From Flavobacterium acetivorans (lineage in GTDB: Bacteria; Bacteroidota; Bacteroidia; Flavobacteriales; Flavobacteriaceae), in assembly GCF_020911885.1 (NCBI RefSeq), contig NZ_CP087132.1, positions 1,984,001-2,048,000 of the forward strand: a stretch of 64,000 bases of DNA, written 5' to 3'. Under the pieces are notes generated by a model. The model searched no databases and was not told the DNA's origin. It saw nothing but the letters and a program-made list of their open reading frames with translations. Below, piece by piece: positions 18,316-26,467 of this stretch. Each line of letters begins with the position of its first letter. Position 1 is the stretch's first letter. The translations under genes were made by a program, and so were the position numbers.

Positions 18316-18417
18316 TTTAATTAATTTAGATTCCAGATTAGCTGTTGCCAATTGCAGATGGATAAGCGAGAGCCGGATTTTGTTTGATCAAAATCATTAA
18401 TCTATACTCTTCCAATT

Positions 18418-19497
18418 TTAATTTAAATGGACATCTACATAAACATTCATTCCCGGACGAAGCAATTTTATTTTTTCGGCATCATTAGAGGCATCTAAAC
18501 TTATTTTTACCGGTAATCTTTGGATGGTTTTTACAAAGTTTCCTGTTGCATTATCTGGTGGCAATAAAGAGAATTTGGCTCCAGTTGCCGGAGAAAAGGA
18601 GGTGATTGTTCCTTCAAATTTGTGATCAGGGTAGGCATCTACTTTAATGCTTACTTTTTGTCCCATAACCATTTTGTTGAGTTGGGTTTCCTTGAAATTG
18701 GCTATAACCCAAGCTTCGTTATTGTTTATGATATAAAAAAGAGATTGTCCTGATTGTACCAATTGACCCGGTTGAATGTCTATTTTCGAAACCTGACCAT
18801 CAATAGCGGCAGTGATAACGGTATAAGATAAATTTAGTTTTGCCGCATCCAGTAAAGCTTGTGCTTTTTTAATATTGGCAGCAGCCACTTCGGTCATTTT
18901 ATCCGAAGCTTTAGATTTGGCTACTATAACCGACTTTTGGTAAGCGCTTGCTTTTTGCTGTTGTTGCAAGATGCGAACCTGACTTTCGGCTTCTTGTTTA
19001 GCAGCCAAAGCTTGTTCGTATTGTTGTTTTGTAATGGTATGCGTCTTGTACAAATTGTTGTAACGGTTGTAATCACTAGTTATACGGCCCAATCTGATTT
19101 TTGCGGTTTCGATATTTCCGCTGGCTGATTGCACATTAGCATCCGAAGCAGAGATGCTTGCCAATACACTGCTGATGTCTGCTTTTGATACTTCGAAGTT
19201 TCCTTCGGCAGCAGCCACAGCGGCAGTTGCTTCGGCAATTTTTAATTGGTAATCTTTCTTTTCGATCGTAAATAAGGTATCCCCTTTTTTTACATAATCA
19301 TTGTCTTTTATATACACTTTGCTCACATAACCGGAAACTCTTGGAATAATAGGGTTCATGTTTTTCTCAATTTGAGCATCATCCGTTTCTTCATGAGATA
19401 AAGAATGAATGTATTTATAGCTACCGTATGCAACTCCTAAAAGGACCAATGCGGATAGGATAATAATAAATTTGGTATTGGTTTGTTTATTTGCCAT
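18418..19497 (-). CDS. HlyD/EmrA family periplasmic adaptor protein
   Basis: 359 residues. An N-terminal membrane anchor (about 8-26) is followed by a biotinyl-lipoyl half (PRVSGYVSKVYIKDNDYVKKGD), a long Ala/Gln-rich coiled-coil hairpin (about 80-220), the second lipoyl half (TVITAAIDGQVSKIDIQPGQLV) and a beta-barrel domain with PVKISLDA. It bridges the inner-membrane MFS pump and the outer-membrane TolC channel. It starts 12 bases after the tolC stop codon, in one operon. Confidence 0.92.
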   Translation of the reverse strand: MANKQTNTKFIIILSALVLLGVAYGSYKYIHSLSHEETDDAQIEKNMNPIIPRVSGYVSKVYIKDNDYVKKGDTLFTIEKKDYQLKIAEATAAVAAAEGNFEVSKADISSVLASISASDANVQSASGNIETAKIRLGRITSDYNRYNNLYKTHTITKQQYEQALAAKQEAESQVRILQQQQKASAYQKSVIVAKSKASDKMTEVAAANIKKAQALLDAAKLNLSYTVITAAIDGQVSKIDIQPGQLVQSGQSLFYIINNNEAWVIANFKETQLNKMVMGQKVSIKVDAYPDHKFEGTITSFSPATGAKFSLLPPDNATGNFVKTIQRLPVKISLDASNDAEKIKLLRPGMNVYVDVHLN

Positions 19498-19509
19498 CTG
19501 AAATAATGA

Positions 19510-20835
19510 TTATATTTTTGAAAGATTGAAAGATTGTGATAATTGTCCCGTTACCGAAAGCAACTCGTAGTATTTTTGGATTACATTGGCTTTTGCCAAT
19601 GCTTTATTGATCGTAGCGTTCAATTGTTCCACATCGGCTTCTAGTAAATCATTGGTATCTGATAAGCCATTTTCGTATTTGTCTTTTACGATTCTGTAAT
19701 TCTCCGTCGATTGTTCAACTGCCTGACCGTAAACAGTACTTTGTTTCAACGCCAATTCATAATCTTCAATGGCTTTTTGAACCTGTATTTTGATATAGTC
19801 TGTAAGCATTTCTTGAGAGTTGTGAACTTCTAATGCTTTACTTTGAGCCATTTTGACCATGGTTCCGTTTTTTAATATAGAACTCAAATCATAAGAAATA
19901 CCTACTCCAAAATTCATGGCGTTTTCCACCGTTATTACATTTTTCAAGTCTAGGGCTGTATAACCGCCAATGAGTGCTATTGAAGGATAGTAGGCGCTTC
20001 GGGCTATTTTTATGTTGGCAAGGCTTGCTTTTTCTTGGAATCGGATGGCTTCAAGATCCTTACGGTTTTGAAGTGCTGGTTGCTCGTCTGTGGGGATATT
20101 ATCCATTCTAAAATCGATAAAATCACTTTCGCGAACTTCTAATTTTGTTTCAGCAGGTAATTTCAGCAGCGTGGTTAGATAAAAATTGACAGTGTTTAAA
20201 TTGTTATTAGCCTCGTCAAGTGATAATTGTATTTTAGACAGCTGTAACTGGGATTTGAGTAAATCGTTTCGAGGGATAATCCCGTTTTTCTCTAGTTCAA
20301 TGAAATCAGTAACCCGTTGTTGGGCACTTTTTTGATTTTCTTTTAGGAGTTCTATCGTTTTTTGGGACTTATACAAGCTGGCGTAATAATGAACCACTTT
20401 CAGCGCAACATCTTCTTTGGTTTGCAACGATTGGGCTGTTTCGGCCTGATAGAGATTGTCGTGAACCTTGATGCTGTTTTGTATTTTAAAACCGGCAAAA
20501 ATAGGAAGATTGGCATTGACTTGTCCAATCATTAGTTGATCTACCACGGGAAGCGCATCAGTATTAGTGCCTTTGTTCAATTTTAAATCGATGGAGGCTT
20601 TGGCCAAGCGTTGGTATTGGCCGGCAATTTTCAGATCAGGATACTGATTGTTTTTTACCGACTGTAATTCGTATTTCTTGGTGTTCACTTTGGTGTTTGC
20701 CAAGGAGACTTCATTGCTTTTGGTCCAAGCCATTTGGATGGCTTCTTCCAAAGAAAAACTGGTTCTTTCTTGTGCTTCAGTGGAAGAAATTCCTATGAAG
20801 AAGATCCCAAAGAACAGTATTTGACTAACTTTCAT
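19510..20835 (-). CDS. TolC family outer-membrane efflux channel
   Basis: 441 residues with a signal peptide (MKVSQILFFGIFFIGISSTEAQ) and two homologous helical repeats of the outer-membrane efflux protein family. The proline-containing PDLKIAGQYQRL, KNGIIPRNDLLKSQLQLS and ENGLSDTNDLLEADVEQLNA are typical of the helix turns. It forms the exit duct for the tripartite pump. The ATG lies 11 bases inside the 3' end of the tetR gene, so translation is coupled to that of the regulator. Confidence 0.9.
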   Translation of the reverse strand: MKVSQILFFGIFFIGISSTEAQERTSFSLEEAIQMAWTKSNEVSLANTKVNTKKYELQSVKNNQYPDLKIAGQYQRLAKASIDLKLNKGTNTDALPVVDQLMIGQVNANLPIFAGFKIQNSIKVHDNLYQAETAQSLQTKEDVALKVVHYYASLYKSQKTIELLKENQKSAQQRVTDFIELEKNGIIPRNDLLKSQLQLSKIQLSLDEANNNLNTVNFYLTTLLKLPAETKLEVRESDFIDFRMDNIPTDEQPALQNRKDLEAIRFQEKASLANIKIARSAYYPSIALIGGYTALDLKNVITVENAMNFGVGISYDLSSILKNGTMVKMAQSKALEVHNSQEMLTDYIKIQVQKAIEDYELALKQSTVYGQAVEQSTENYRIVKDKYENGLSDTNDLLEADVEQLNATINKALAKANVIQKYYELLSVTGQLSQSFNLSKI

Positions 20836-21451
20836 ATATCAGAAGTGCTTTTATTGTTTGTTGAATGTGTTTTGTAAGATTTGTTTTGATGTAATTATTG
20901 TATAAATCTTCCGTTTTCAGGTTTAATAAGTTTTCGTAAAAACTTTTATTCATGTGAAAATGAAAGAAAGTACCCAAAATAGTGGGGGTGATTAGGGGAA
21001 TAATAATGTCTTTTCTAAAAACACCTTTGGTTTGCCCTTCGACAATTATGGCTTCCAGAGATTTCAGATTTCCTTTTTTGAGTTCTGAAAAAACCTGATG
21101 GTTCAAACTTCTTTTTTTTGAAGTAAATTCGAAATGGATGATTCTGTAGATTCCTTTATTGCAGTTGATTCGATTGATATAGAGTTCAATCAGTTTATTT
21201 ACCTTCTCGATAGGTTCCAGATCTTCCTGTATAAGATGATCTAATTGCATTTTTAAATCCGATGTTCTGTAGACAATAAGGGATTCTAATAGACGCTCTT
21301 TTGAGCCAAAATAGTAAGAGACCATCGCGATATTTATTTTCGCTTCTTTGGAGATGTTTCGTATCGAGGTACCGTCAAAACCTTTTTCCGAAAACAGCGT
21401 TTCAGCCACTTCGAGAATTTTGATTTGCTTATCGTTAAAAAGAGTTTTCAA
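20825..21451 (-). CDS. TetR/AcrR repressor of the efflux operon
   Basis: About 208 residues. The N-terminal helix-turn-helix is KILEVAETLFSEKGFDGTSI then INIAMVSYYFGSKERLLESL; the C-terminal ligand domain is divergent. The start is uncertain. There is no ATG, and a TTG at 21484 lies within an operator and upstream of a -7 element, so the TTG at 21451 (KTLFNDKQIKILEVAE follows) fits better. It is first in the operon with tolC, hlyD and the MFS gene. Two palindromes of the same half-site sit over its promoter, pointing to autoregulation. Confidence 0.85.
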   Translation of the reverse strand: MKTLFNDKQIKILEVAETLFSEKGFDGTSIRNISKEAKINIAMVSYYFGSKERLLESLIVYRTSDLKMQLDHLIQEDLEPIEKVNKLIELYINRINCNKGIYRIIHFEFTSKKRSLNHQVFSELKKGNLKSLEAIIVEGQTKGVFRKDIIIPLITPTILGTFFHFHMNKSFYENLLNLKTEDLYNNYIKTNLTKHIQQTIKALLIYES

Positions 21452-21471
21452 GGGAATACTTTTTGTTAAAA

Positions 21472-21479
21472 CAAAATTA
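21472..21479 (-). promoter_or_regulatory. Promoter -7 element TAATTTTG of the tetR-efflux operon
   Basis: Read on the minus strand, TAATTTTG fits TAnnTTTG. It lies 20 bases upstream of the TTG at 21451 and partly overlaps the first operator palindrome. Confidence 0.5.
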
Positions 21480-21513
21480 AACAAGTGTTTAAATTAAACA
21501 GCTGTTTAATTTA
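21477..21513. promoter_or_regulatory. Two tandem TetR operator palindromes
   Basis: TTAAACAAGTGTTTAA (21477-21492) and TTAAACAGCTGTTTAA (21494-21509) share the half-sites TTAAACA/TGTTTAA. The second is part of a 24-bp perfect palindrome (21490-21513). Their centres are 17 bp apart. They cover the promoter of the tetR-tolC-hlyD-MFS operon, the expected place for autorepression. Confidence 0.75.
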
Positions 21514-21782
21514 TTTTTAACATATTTTTAACTTTTATAAATCTACTTCTGATTTAAAATTAATTCTTCTAAATAGAGTCTATGTACTTGTGATTCTATC
21601 TGTTGTAATTTTTTTATTCCTCTCGGATATTGAAGGCTTTGTTGTTATAACTCATAGTTTAATATATTATTGCGTACGATAGTCTTCGGATCGAACTTGC
21701 TGCTTTTCTGTTAATTTAAGATGAATTTGATTTTTTGAAGAGGGCTGATTTTTATTAAATAAATCCTAATTGTATAAAATTT

Positions 21783-21794
21783 ATGAACGTTCAT
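21783..21794. promoter_or_regulatory. Palindromic operator ATGAACGTTCAT upstream of the second tetR
   Basis: A perfect 12-bp palindrome ends 12 bases upstream of the -7 element TACCTTTG (21807-21814), in the -33 region. It is a likely autoregulatory site for the TetR protein that follows. Its half-site differs from that of the efflux operon. Confidence 0.6.
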
Positions 21795-21806
21795 TCTTTT
21801 TTGATT

Positions 21807-21814
21807 TACCTTTG
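21807..21814 (+). promoter_or_regulatory. Promoter -7 element TACCTTTG
   Basis: TACCTTTG fits TAnnTTTG, 19 bases upstream of the ATG of the second tetR gene. Confidence 0.6.
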
Positions 21815-21833
21815 CAATCTCAATTAATAGAAT

Positions 21834-22412
21834 ATGGCTCAACTTCAAAAAAGTATTGATAAACGGACTGCCTTGTTAAAAGCTACTTTGAGTTTAGTGA
21901 ACAATGGGGGGATTCAAGGTGCTTCTATGGCTAAGGTGGCCAAAATGGCCAATGTCTCTCCGGCGACTATCTATTTATTTTTTGAAAATAAGCAGGATTT
22001 AGTGAATCAATTGTATTTGGATGTCAAAGCTTCTTTTGCGCAAGCGGCTTTTAAGGAATACAACCCAAGCCAGCCCGTAAAAGTAAATTTTGAGCAAATA
22101 TGGTTCAATATGGCCAAATTTAAATTGGACCAAAAAGAGGAAGCTTCTTTCTTGTCGCAATGTGATAATACACCTATGATCGATGAGGAAACCAGACAGC
22201 AAGGATTGCAACACTTGACGCCTCTTTTTGATTTATGGACTCAAGGAATAGAGCAAGGCGTAATAAAAAACCTGTCCCCTTATTTGCTGTATGCCTTTAC
22301 GATCTATCCTATGGCTTTTTTGATGAATATGAATTGCAAGGGACTTTGTCATTTAGATGAAAAGCTACAGCAAAAAGCATTTCAAGCGGCTTGGGACAGT
22401 ATAAAAGTTTGA
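21834..22412 (+). CDS. TetR/AcrR family transcriptional regulator
   Basis: 192 residues. The helix-turn-helix is in residues 10-55 (TALLKATLSLVNNGGIQGAS, then VAKMANVSPATIYLFFENKQ). The C-terminal half resembles TetR_C domains with bulky hydrophobics for ligand or dimer contacts. A nitroreductase gene follows 40 bases later on the same strand and is the likely target. The ATGAACGTTCAT palindrome in its own promoter suggests autoregulation. The inducer is unknown. Confidence 0.88.
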   Translation: MAQLQKSIDKRTALLKATLSLVNNGGIQGASMAKVAKMANVSPATIYLFFENKQDLVNQLYLDVKASFAQAAFKEYNPSQPVKVNFEQIWFNMAKFKLDQKEEASFLSQCDNTPMIDEETRQQGLQHLTPLFDLWTQGIEQGVIKNLSPYLLYAFTIYPMAFLMNMNCKGLCHLDEKLQQKAFQAAWDSIKV

Positions 22413-22452
22413 TGAATTTTAGAATAAATAATAATAGATAAACACAAATAAA

Positions 22453-23085
22453 ATGGAATTATTAGATAAATTGAGATGGCGTTATGCCGCTAAGGCGATG
22501 AATGGTGAGAAAGTAAGCCAAGAAAAAATTGATTCGATCATTGAGGCAGCTTCATTGGCTCCAACTTCAAGCGGCTTGCAACCTTTTGAAATAATGGTGA
22601 TCACCAATCAGGAGATCAAAGAGAAAATTAGAGCTATCGGTTGGAATCAATCTGTGATTACTGATTGTTCGCATTTATTGGTATTTGCCGCTTGGGATAC
22701 TTATACGGCTGAACGAATCAATAAAATGTTTGACCTTACCAATGAAGTTCGTGGTTTTAAAAATGAAGGCTGGGAAAATTACCGTCAAATGTTGTTAAAC
22801 AATTATCCTCAAAAAGATGCCGAAGTAAACTTTCAGCATGCAGCTAGACAGGCTTATATTGCCTTTTCGCAAGCGATTGCCGCTGCCGCTTTTGAAGGAG
22901 TTGATAGCACGCCAATAGAAGGTTTTGATGCTGATGCGCTGGACGAAATTTTAAATCTAAGAGAAAAAGGACTTAGAAGTTGTGTGATTCTTTCGTTAGG
23001 CTATAGAGATGCTGATAAAGACTGGTTAGTGAATTTAAAAAAAGTCAGAAAAAGCAAAGAGGATTTGGTTACCCTTATTGACTAA
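22453..23085 (+). CDS. NAD(P)H-dependent oxidoreductase, nitroreductase family
   Basis: 210-residue flavoprotein of the NfsB-like family, which uses FMN and NAD(P)H to reduce nitroaromatics and quinones. Signs are LRWRYAAKAMNGEK at the N-terminus (FMN phosphate contacts), SLAPTSSGLQPFEIMVI, and TPIEGFDADALDEILNL near the C-terminus. A homologue lies at 36064-36696 beside a MarR gene. It is downstream of a TetR gene and ends in a terminator, so the pair is a two-gene unit. Confidence 0.9.
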   Translation: MELLDKLRWRYAAKAMNGEKVSQEKIDSIIEAASLAPTSSGLQPFEIMVITNQEIKEKIRAIGWNQSVITDCSHLLVFAAWDTYTAERINKMFDLTNEVRGFKNEGWENYRQMLLNNYPQKDAEVNFQHAARQAYIAFSQAIAAAAFEGVDSTPIEGFDADALDEILNLREKGLRSCVILSLGYRDADKDWLVNLKKVRKSKEDLVTLID

Positions 23086-23112
23086 TTCCAATTGTATAAA
23101 TTAAACCCCATG

Positions 23113-23146
23113 AACAGCCTTTCTTATTGAAATGGCTGTTTTTTTT
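23113..23146 (+). terminator. Terminator after the nitroreductase
   Basis: AACAGCC(TTTC) pairs with (GAAAT)GGCTGTT around a short loop, followed by a run of eight or nine T residues, 28 bases past the stop codon. Confidence 0.75.
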
Positions 23147-23164
23147 ATTCCAATGTTTTCAGGA

Positions 23165-24136
23165 TTATGAATCTTCTTTTCTACGAGCCAGTCGAGTGGC
23201 GATAAAGCTAATGGCGAAAATCTGGAACGAATGAAAAAGCATCAGCGGCAATAGAATGATGCCCATCGAGGCCGAAGCTTGAAACAGGATTTTGGCAAAT
23301 ACCGTTCCGTGAACCAATGACTTTTTGGTACCACAAAATTGAGCCGTAATTTTATCTTCGGTGCTAAAACCGAGTAGCTGGCTTAAAAAGCCCGTAAGGA
23401 AATAAACCAAATAAAATAGTGCTAGAATAGCTGTGCTTATAACAAGCAAATCGCCGCCGTTTATACTGTTGAAGACCTTTTCTTCAAAGGAAGTACAAAA
23501 GCTTTTATAGATGATTAACAGGATAATTGTTTTGTCAAATAAAGTAAGATAACGGTTGTATTCTTGTGCCATTTTCCCCCAATAACGGTGCAAAAGAAGC
23601 CCTAGGATTACCGGTGCCAAAACTTCTAAAAGCAATTTGGCATAAATATCCCCCAAATCGTAATTGGTTGCCGCAGCATTGAGAAACAAACCCAACCAAA
23701 GCGGGGTGATAATAATGCCTAATAAGCCGGAAATACTGGCGTTGAAAATAGCCGATGGAATATTTCCTCGGGCAATAGAAACCATAACTACCGAAGAGGA
23801 AACGGTAGAAGGGAGCGATGCCAAGAACAAAAAAGCTAGCCATATTTTTCGGTCGTCCTCAGTAGAAATCAAGGGATAAAAACACAATACAATCAGCGGA
23901 AAGACCAGAAAAGTACAAGTTTGAACCAGCAGGTGTAATTTCCAGTTTTTCAATCCGGCTTTCATTTTTTCGGGACTCAATTTAAGACCATAGAAAAAGA
24001 AGATCAATGAGATTCCAATGCTTCCAATAGCACCCAGAGGAAGTGGACCGGACTCGCCGCCAAATTTTGGAAAAAGATAGGCCAGCAGCACGACAATAAG
24101 TATCGAAAGAACGAATGGATCAATTTTTATTTTCAA
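23165..24136 (-). CDS. SBF-like (bile acid:sodium symporter superfamily) transporter
   Basis: 323 residues with about ten hydrophobic helices. The N-terminus FVLSILIVVLLAYLFP, then IGISLIFFFYGLKLSPEKM and the segment SLPSTVSSSVVMVSIARGN, are typical of the SBF-like (PF13593) branch of the BASS superfamily. C-terminal TAQFCGTKKSLVHG is the other conserved crossover motif. The substrate is unknown. The start appears to be a TTG at 24136 because no ATG precedes the first helix. It is a single gene, convergent with the nitroreductase. Confidence 0.87.
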   Translation of the reverse strand: MKIKIDPFVLSILIVVLLAYLFPKFGGESGPLPLGAIGSIGISLIFFFYGLKLSPEKMKAGLKNWKLHLLVQTCTFLVFPLIVLCFYPLISTEDDRKIWLAFLFLASLPSTVSSSVVMVSIARGNIPSAIFNASISGLLGIIITPLWLGLFLNAAATNYDLGDIYAKLLLEVLAPVILGLLLHRYWGKMAQEYNRYLTLFDKTIILLIIYKSFCTSFEEKVFNSINGGDLLVISTAILALFYLVYFLTGFLSQLLGFSTEDKITAQFCGTKKSLVHGTVFAKILFQASASMGIILLPLMLFHSFQIFAISFIATRLARRKEDS

Positions 24137-24342
24137 TATTGGGGACGGTTAAGTGGTATAGAATACTTCAGTGAGGCGCAAAGATACTAACTTATGGAAC
24201 AAGGATAAAAGATTGCGGGTTTTTGATTTTAATTTTGGTTTTGCATTTTTCAAATGCCGAAGCGATAGAAAAAGAGGCTAATATTCATTTGAAATTGTGA
24301 ATATCTATTTTAGCAATTATAGATTTATTTTCCGTTAAAATC

Positions 24343-24350
24343 TATCTTTG
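24343..24350 (+). promoter_or_regulatory. Promoter -7 element TATCTTTG
   Basis: TATCTTTG matches TAnnTTTG and lies 23 bases upstream of the DUF4494 gene's ATG. Confidence 0.6.
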
Positions 24351-24373
24351 CCATCCTTAAAAAAAACATAGAG

Positions 24374-24925
24374 ATGAGCGCAATTTGGTACGAATGCAAA
24401 GTAAAATATAGAAAAACCGATGAAACGGGAGGACAAAAAGTGACTACTGAACCTTATTTGGTAGACGCGATTTCCTATACCGAAGCCGAAAAGAGAATCA
24501 ATGAAGAAATGGCAGCTTATGTTAGTGAAGAATTTAAAATCACCAATATCAAAGTGGCTAATTATGCCGAAATTCACCCTTTTGAAAACGCAGATCGCTG
24601 GTTTAAATCGAAGGTTTCTCTAGTGGCTTATGACGAAGAAAGCGGTAAGGAACGCAAGACCAATATGTATTTATTGATCCAGGCCAATGATGTAAAAGAA
24701 GCCTATGACAATACCATTCATGTGATGAAAAATACGATGGGCGACTATTCTATTCCTGCCATTTCAGAATCGCCTATTATGGATGTTTTTCCCTATTTTA
24801 GTGGCGAAGAAGGAGATTTGGAAAAATTAGAACGGTTCAATGCGCTTAAAGCTTCTAAACCGGAAGTAGCAGCAGAAATAGTGGATCACATGGAATTTGC
24901 TGTAGAGGAAGAAACTGTTTCCTAA
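24374..24925 (+). CDS. DUF4494 domain protein
   Basis: 183 residues, beginning WYECKVKYRKTDETGGQK and containing VDAISYTEAEKRINEEM and FKSKVSLVAYDEESGK, the conserved segments of DUF4494. The domain occupies most of the chain, and the last 40 residues are acidic and probably flexible. There is no signal peptide or membrane helix, so it is cytoplasmic. Family function is not known to me. It is transcribed alone from its own promoter and faces trpA across a long hairpin. Confidence 0.88.
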   Translation: MSAIWYECKVKYRKTDETGGQKVTTEPYLVDAISYTEAEKRINEEMAAYVSEEFKITNIKVANYAEIHPFENADRWFKSKVSLVAYDEESGKERKTNMYLLIQANDVKEAYDNTIHVMKNTMGDYSIPAISESPIMDVFPYFSGEEGDLEKLERFNALKASKPEVAAEIVDHMEFAVEEETVS

Positions 24926-24947
24926 TAATTCTCATTTAAAAAAAATT

Positions 24948-25006
24948 ACCGCAAATTTGCAAATTAGAAAGTCCCAAACGGAATCTATAATTTGCGAATT
25001 TGCGGT
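24948..25006. repeat. Long inverted repeat between DUF4494 gene and trpA
   Basis: Two 19-base arms, ACCGCAAATTTGCAAATTA and TAATTTGCGAATTTGCGGT, are complementary except for one base, around a 21-base spacer. It separates two convergent genes. It may terminate both or be a dispersed palindromic repeat, as GCAAATT units recur inside the arms. Confidence 0.75.
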
Positions 25007-25036
25007 TTATAATTTAAAAATGGTTGTTTAAAGAAT

Positions 25037-25798
25037 TTATCGAATCGCTTTTACAAATTCTGCGATTTTTCCAGTTCCATTTTCGGTAAGATGCGTGATA
25101 AAAGCACTTCCTATAATCGCTCCTTTGGCGAATTGTGTGGCTTGCTCAAAAGTTTCTTTGTTGTTGATTCCGAAGCCTATTACTTGAGGGTTTTTCAAAT
25201 TCATGTCGGCTATGCGTTTAAAGTAGGCTTCCTGTGTGCTCCCAAAACCGGTTTGTGAACCCGTAACACTGGCGGAACTCACCATATAAATAAATCCATC
25301 CGATACGCTGTCTATAAAACAGATGCGTTCCTCAGAAGTTTGTGGTGTAATTAAGAATATATTCTTCAAGCCGTATTTTTCGAAAGTAGCTTTGTATTCG
25401 TCCGCATACACATCCACCGGAAGATCGGGAATAATTAGTCCGTCGATACCAATTTCGGCACATTTTTGGCAGAAATTCTCAATTCCGTATTGCAACATTG
25501 GGTTGAAATAGCCCATGATCACCAGAGGAATAGATACTGTTTTGCGAATGTCTTTTAATTGGTCAAACAAAACTTGGGTTGTCATTCCGTTGTGTAAGGC
25601 TTGGGTTGAACTTGCCTGAATGGTTGGTCCATCGGCTAAGGGGTCACTAAAAGGTAAGCCGATTTCGATCATGTCAATACCGTTTTTTTCCAAATCCTGA
25701 ATGATTTGCACCGTATCGTTGAGGCTAGGATAGCCCGCTGAAAAATAGATGGAAAGTATTTTTTTAGTCTCTTGTAATTTTTGATGTATTCTGTTCAT
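25037..25798 (-). CDS. trpA: Tryptophan synthase alpha subunit
   Basis: 253 residues, TIM barrel. It splits indole-3-glycerol phosphate into indole and glyceraldehyde 3-phosphate and passes indole to TrpB. The catalytic Glu and Asp are in MIEIGLPFSDPLADGPTIQ. The phosphate site is visible in VTGSQTGFG and VIGFGINNKE, and the mobile loop region IITPQTSEERI matches the family apart from small changes. It is the last gene of the trp operon, separated from trpB by a small GGCT-like gene and two repeat elements. Confidence 0.97.
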   Translation of the reverse strand: MNRIHQKLQETKKILSIYFSAGYPSLNDTVQIIQDLEKNGIDMIEIGLPFSDPLADGPTIQASSTQALHNGMTTQVLFDQLKDIRKTVSIPLVIMGYFNPMLQYGIENFCQKCAEIGIDGLIIPDLPVDVYADEYKATFEKYGLKNIFLITPQTSEERICFIDSVSDGFIYMVSSASVTGSQTGFGSTQEAYFKRIADMNLKNPQVIGFGINNKETFEQATQFAKGAIIGSAFITHLTENGTGKIAEFVKAIR

Positions 25799-25832
25799 TT
25801 TCTATTCTGTGTAATTTTTTTATCTTTTTAGC

Positions 25833-25940
25833 TCCGCAAAGCATCTGACTATGAGGTTTTTTTTTGAAGGTTTCAGACTTTTTTTTATTAATGCGGTCGG
25901 AGACCGTTTAAAACCTTCTCAAAGTCAGATGCTTTGCGGA
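25833..25940. repeat. Nested 108-bp inverted repeat upstream of trpA
   Basis: The outer arms TCCGCAAAGCATCTGACT (25833-25850) and AGTCAGATGCTTTGCGGA (25923-25940) are perfectly complementary. Inside lie a second pair, GAAGGTTT (25866) and AAACCTTC (25911), and a central hairpin CGGTC-GGA-GACCG (25894-25906). Three nested palindromes suggest a MITE-like or REP-like element inside the trp operon. Confidence 0.8.
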
Positions 25941-26020
25941 TCGGGGAATTAGTTTTGTATTCAAAATTTGGTTTTAGAAATCTCGCAGCCTGCTTAAATG
26001 GTAACTCTTTTTCTAGATTA

Positions 26021-26338
26021 TTAACTCTCAATATAAATCCAAGCCGTTATTCCAGATTCCAATGTTATTTGAGTTCTTTTATAAGCATTAGATTCAAATT
26101 GATCTGCTTTTATAAGATCTTCACTGGAAATACTAAAAGCAATACCCTTTATTGCATCCGAAGGATTTTCACTGGGAATGGCTACAAAGTAATCTTCCAT
26201 TCCAAATTCTTCTTCTATTTGTAAATCTTTTAGTTTGTATCCTAAAAGCTGCTCTGGTGTTCCAATCAACAGTTTGTTGAAAACCTGCATTTGAATTTCT
26301 TTTGACTGCAATGTACCGTAAGAGAATAGCTGTTCCAT
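26021..26338 (-). CDS. Gamma-glutamylcyclotransferase-like (AIG2/GGCT) protein
   Basis: 105 residues. The N-terminal LFSYGTLQSKEIQMQVF is the substrate-binding loop of the GGCT fold. Glu in DQFESNAYKRTQI is in the place of the catalytic acid, and the fold ends with AWIYI. The family forms 5-oxoproline from gamma-glutamyl peptides or trims similar adducts; the substrate here is unknown. It sits inside the trp operon between trpB and trpA, with repeats on both sides, and has no evident role in tryptophan synthesis. Confidence 0.82.
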   Translation of the reverse strand: MEQLFSYGTLQSKEIQMQVFNKLLIGTPEQLLGYKLKDLQIEEEFGMEDYFVAIPSENPSDAIKGIAFSISSEDLIKADQFESNAYKRTQITLESGITAWIYIES

Positions 26339-26367
26339 AAATAGTTTTTTTCTAGTTATTTGTTTGC

Positions 26368-26456
26368 GTTAGGGATAGAAGCGCTATCCTTTTTTATGGC
26401 TTTATCTGCCATGAAAATGAGGTAATATACAGCTCAATCCTTGGGGAACGCCCCAA
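26368..26456 (+). repeat. Hairpin repeat, degenerate copy C
   Basis: The element opens TTAGGGATAGAAGCGCTATCC followed by a T run, resembling copies A and B (CCC-GATAG-AGCG-ATCCTTTT). It contains a small stem TGGC-CTTTATCT-type-GCCA and ends with a TTGGGG-AACG-CCCCAA hairpin. It fills the spacer between trpB and the GGCT-like gene. Confidence 0.5.
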
Positions 26457-26467
26457 TTATACTTTTG

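Noticed and set aside
18316..18351. 12-codon extension of the MFS transporter from a TTG
   Set aside because: The ATG at 18315 directly precedes the conserved DDLVEYGFRR and fits the family start.
25934..26224. 96-codon open frame on the plus strand over the GGCT-like gene
   Set aside because: It is antisense to a recognisable gene and shows no domain signal.
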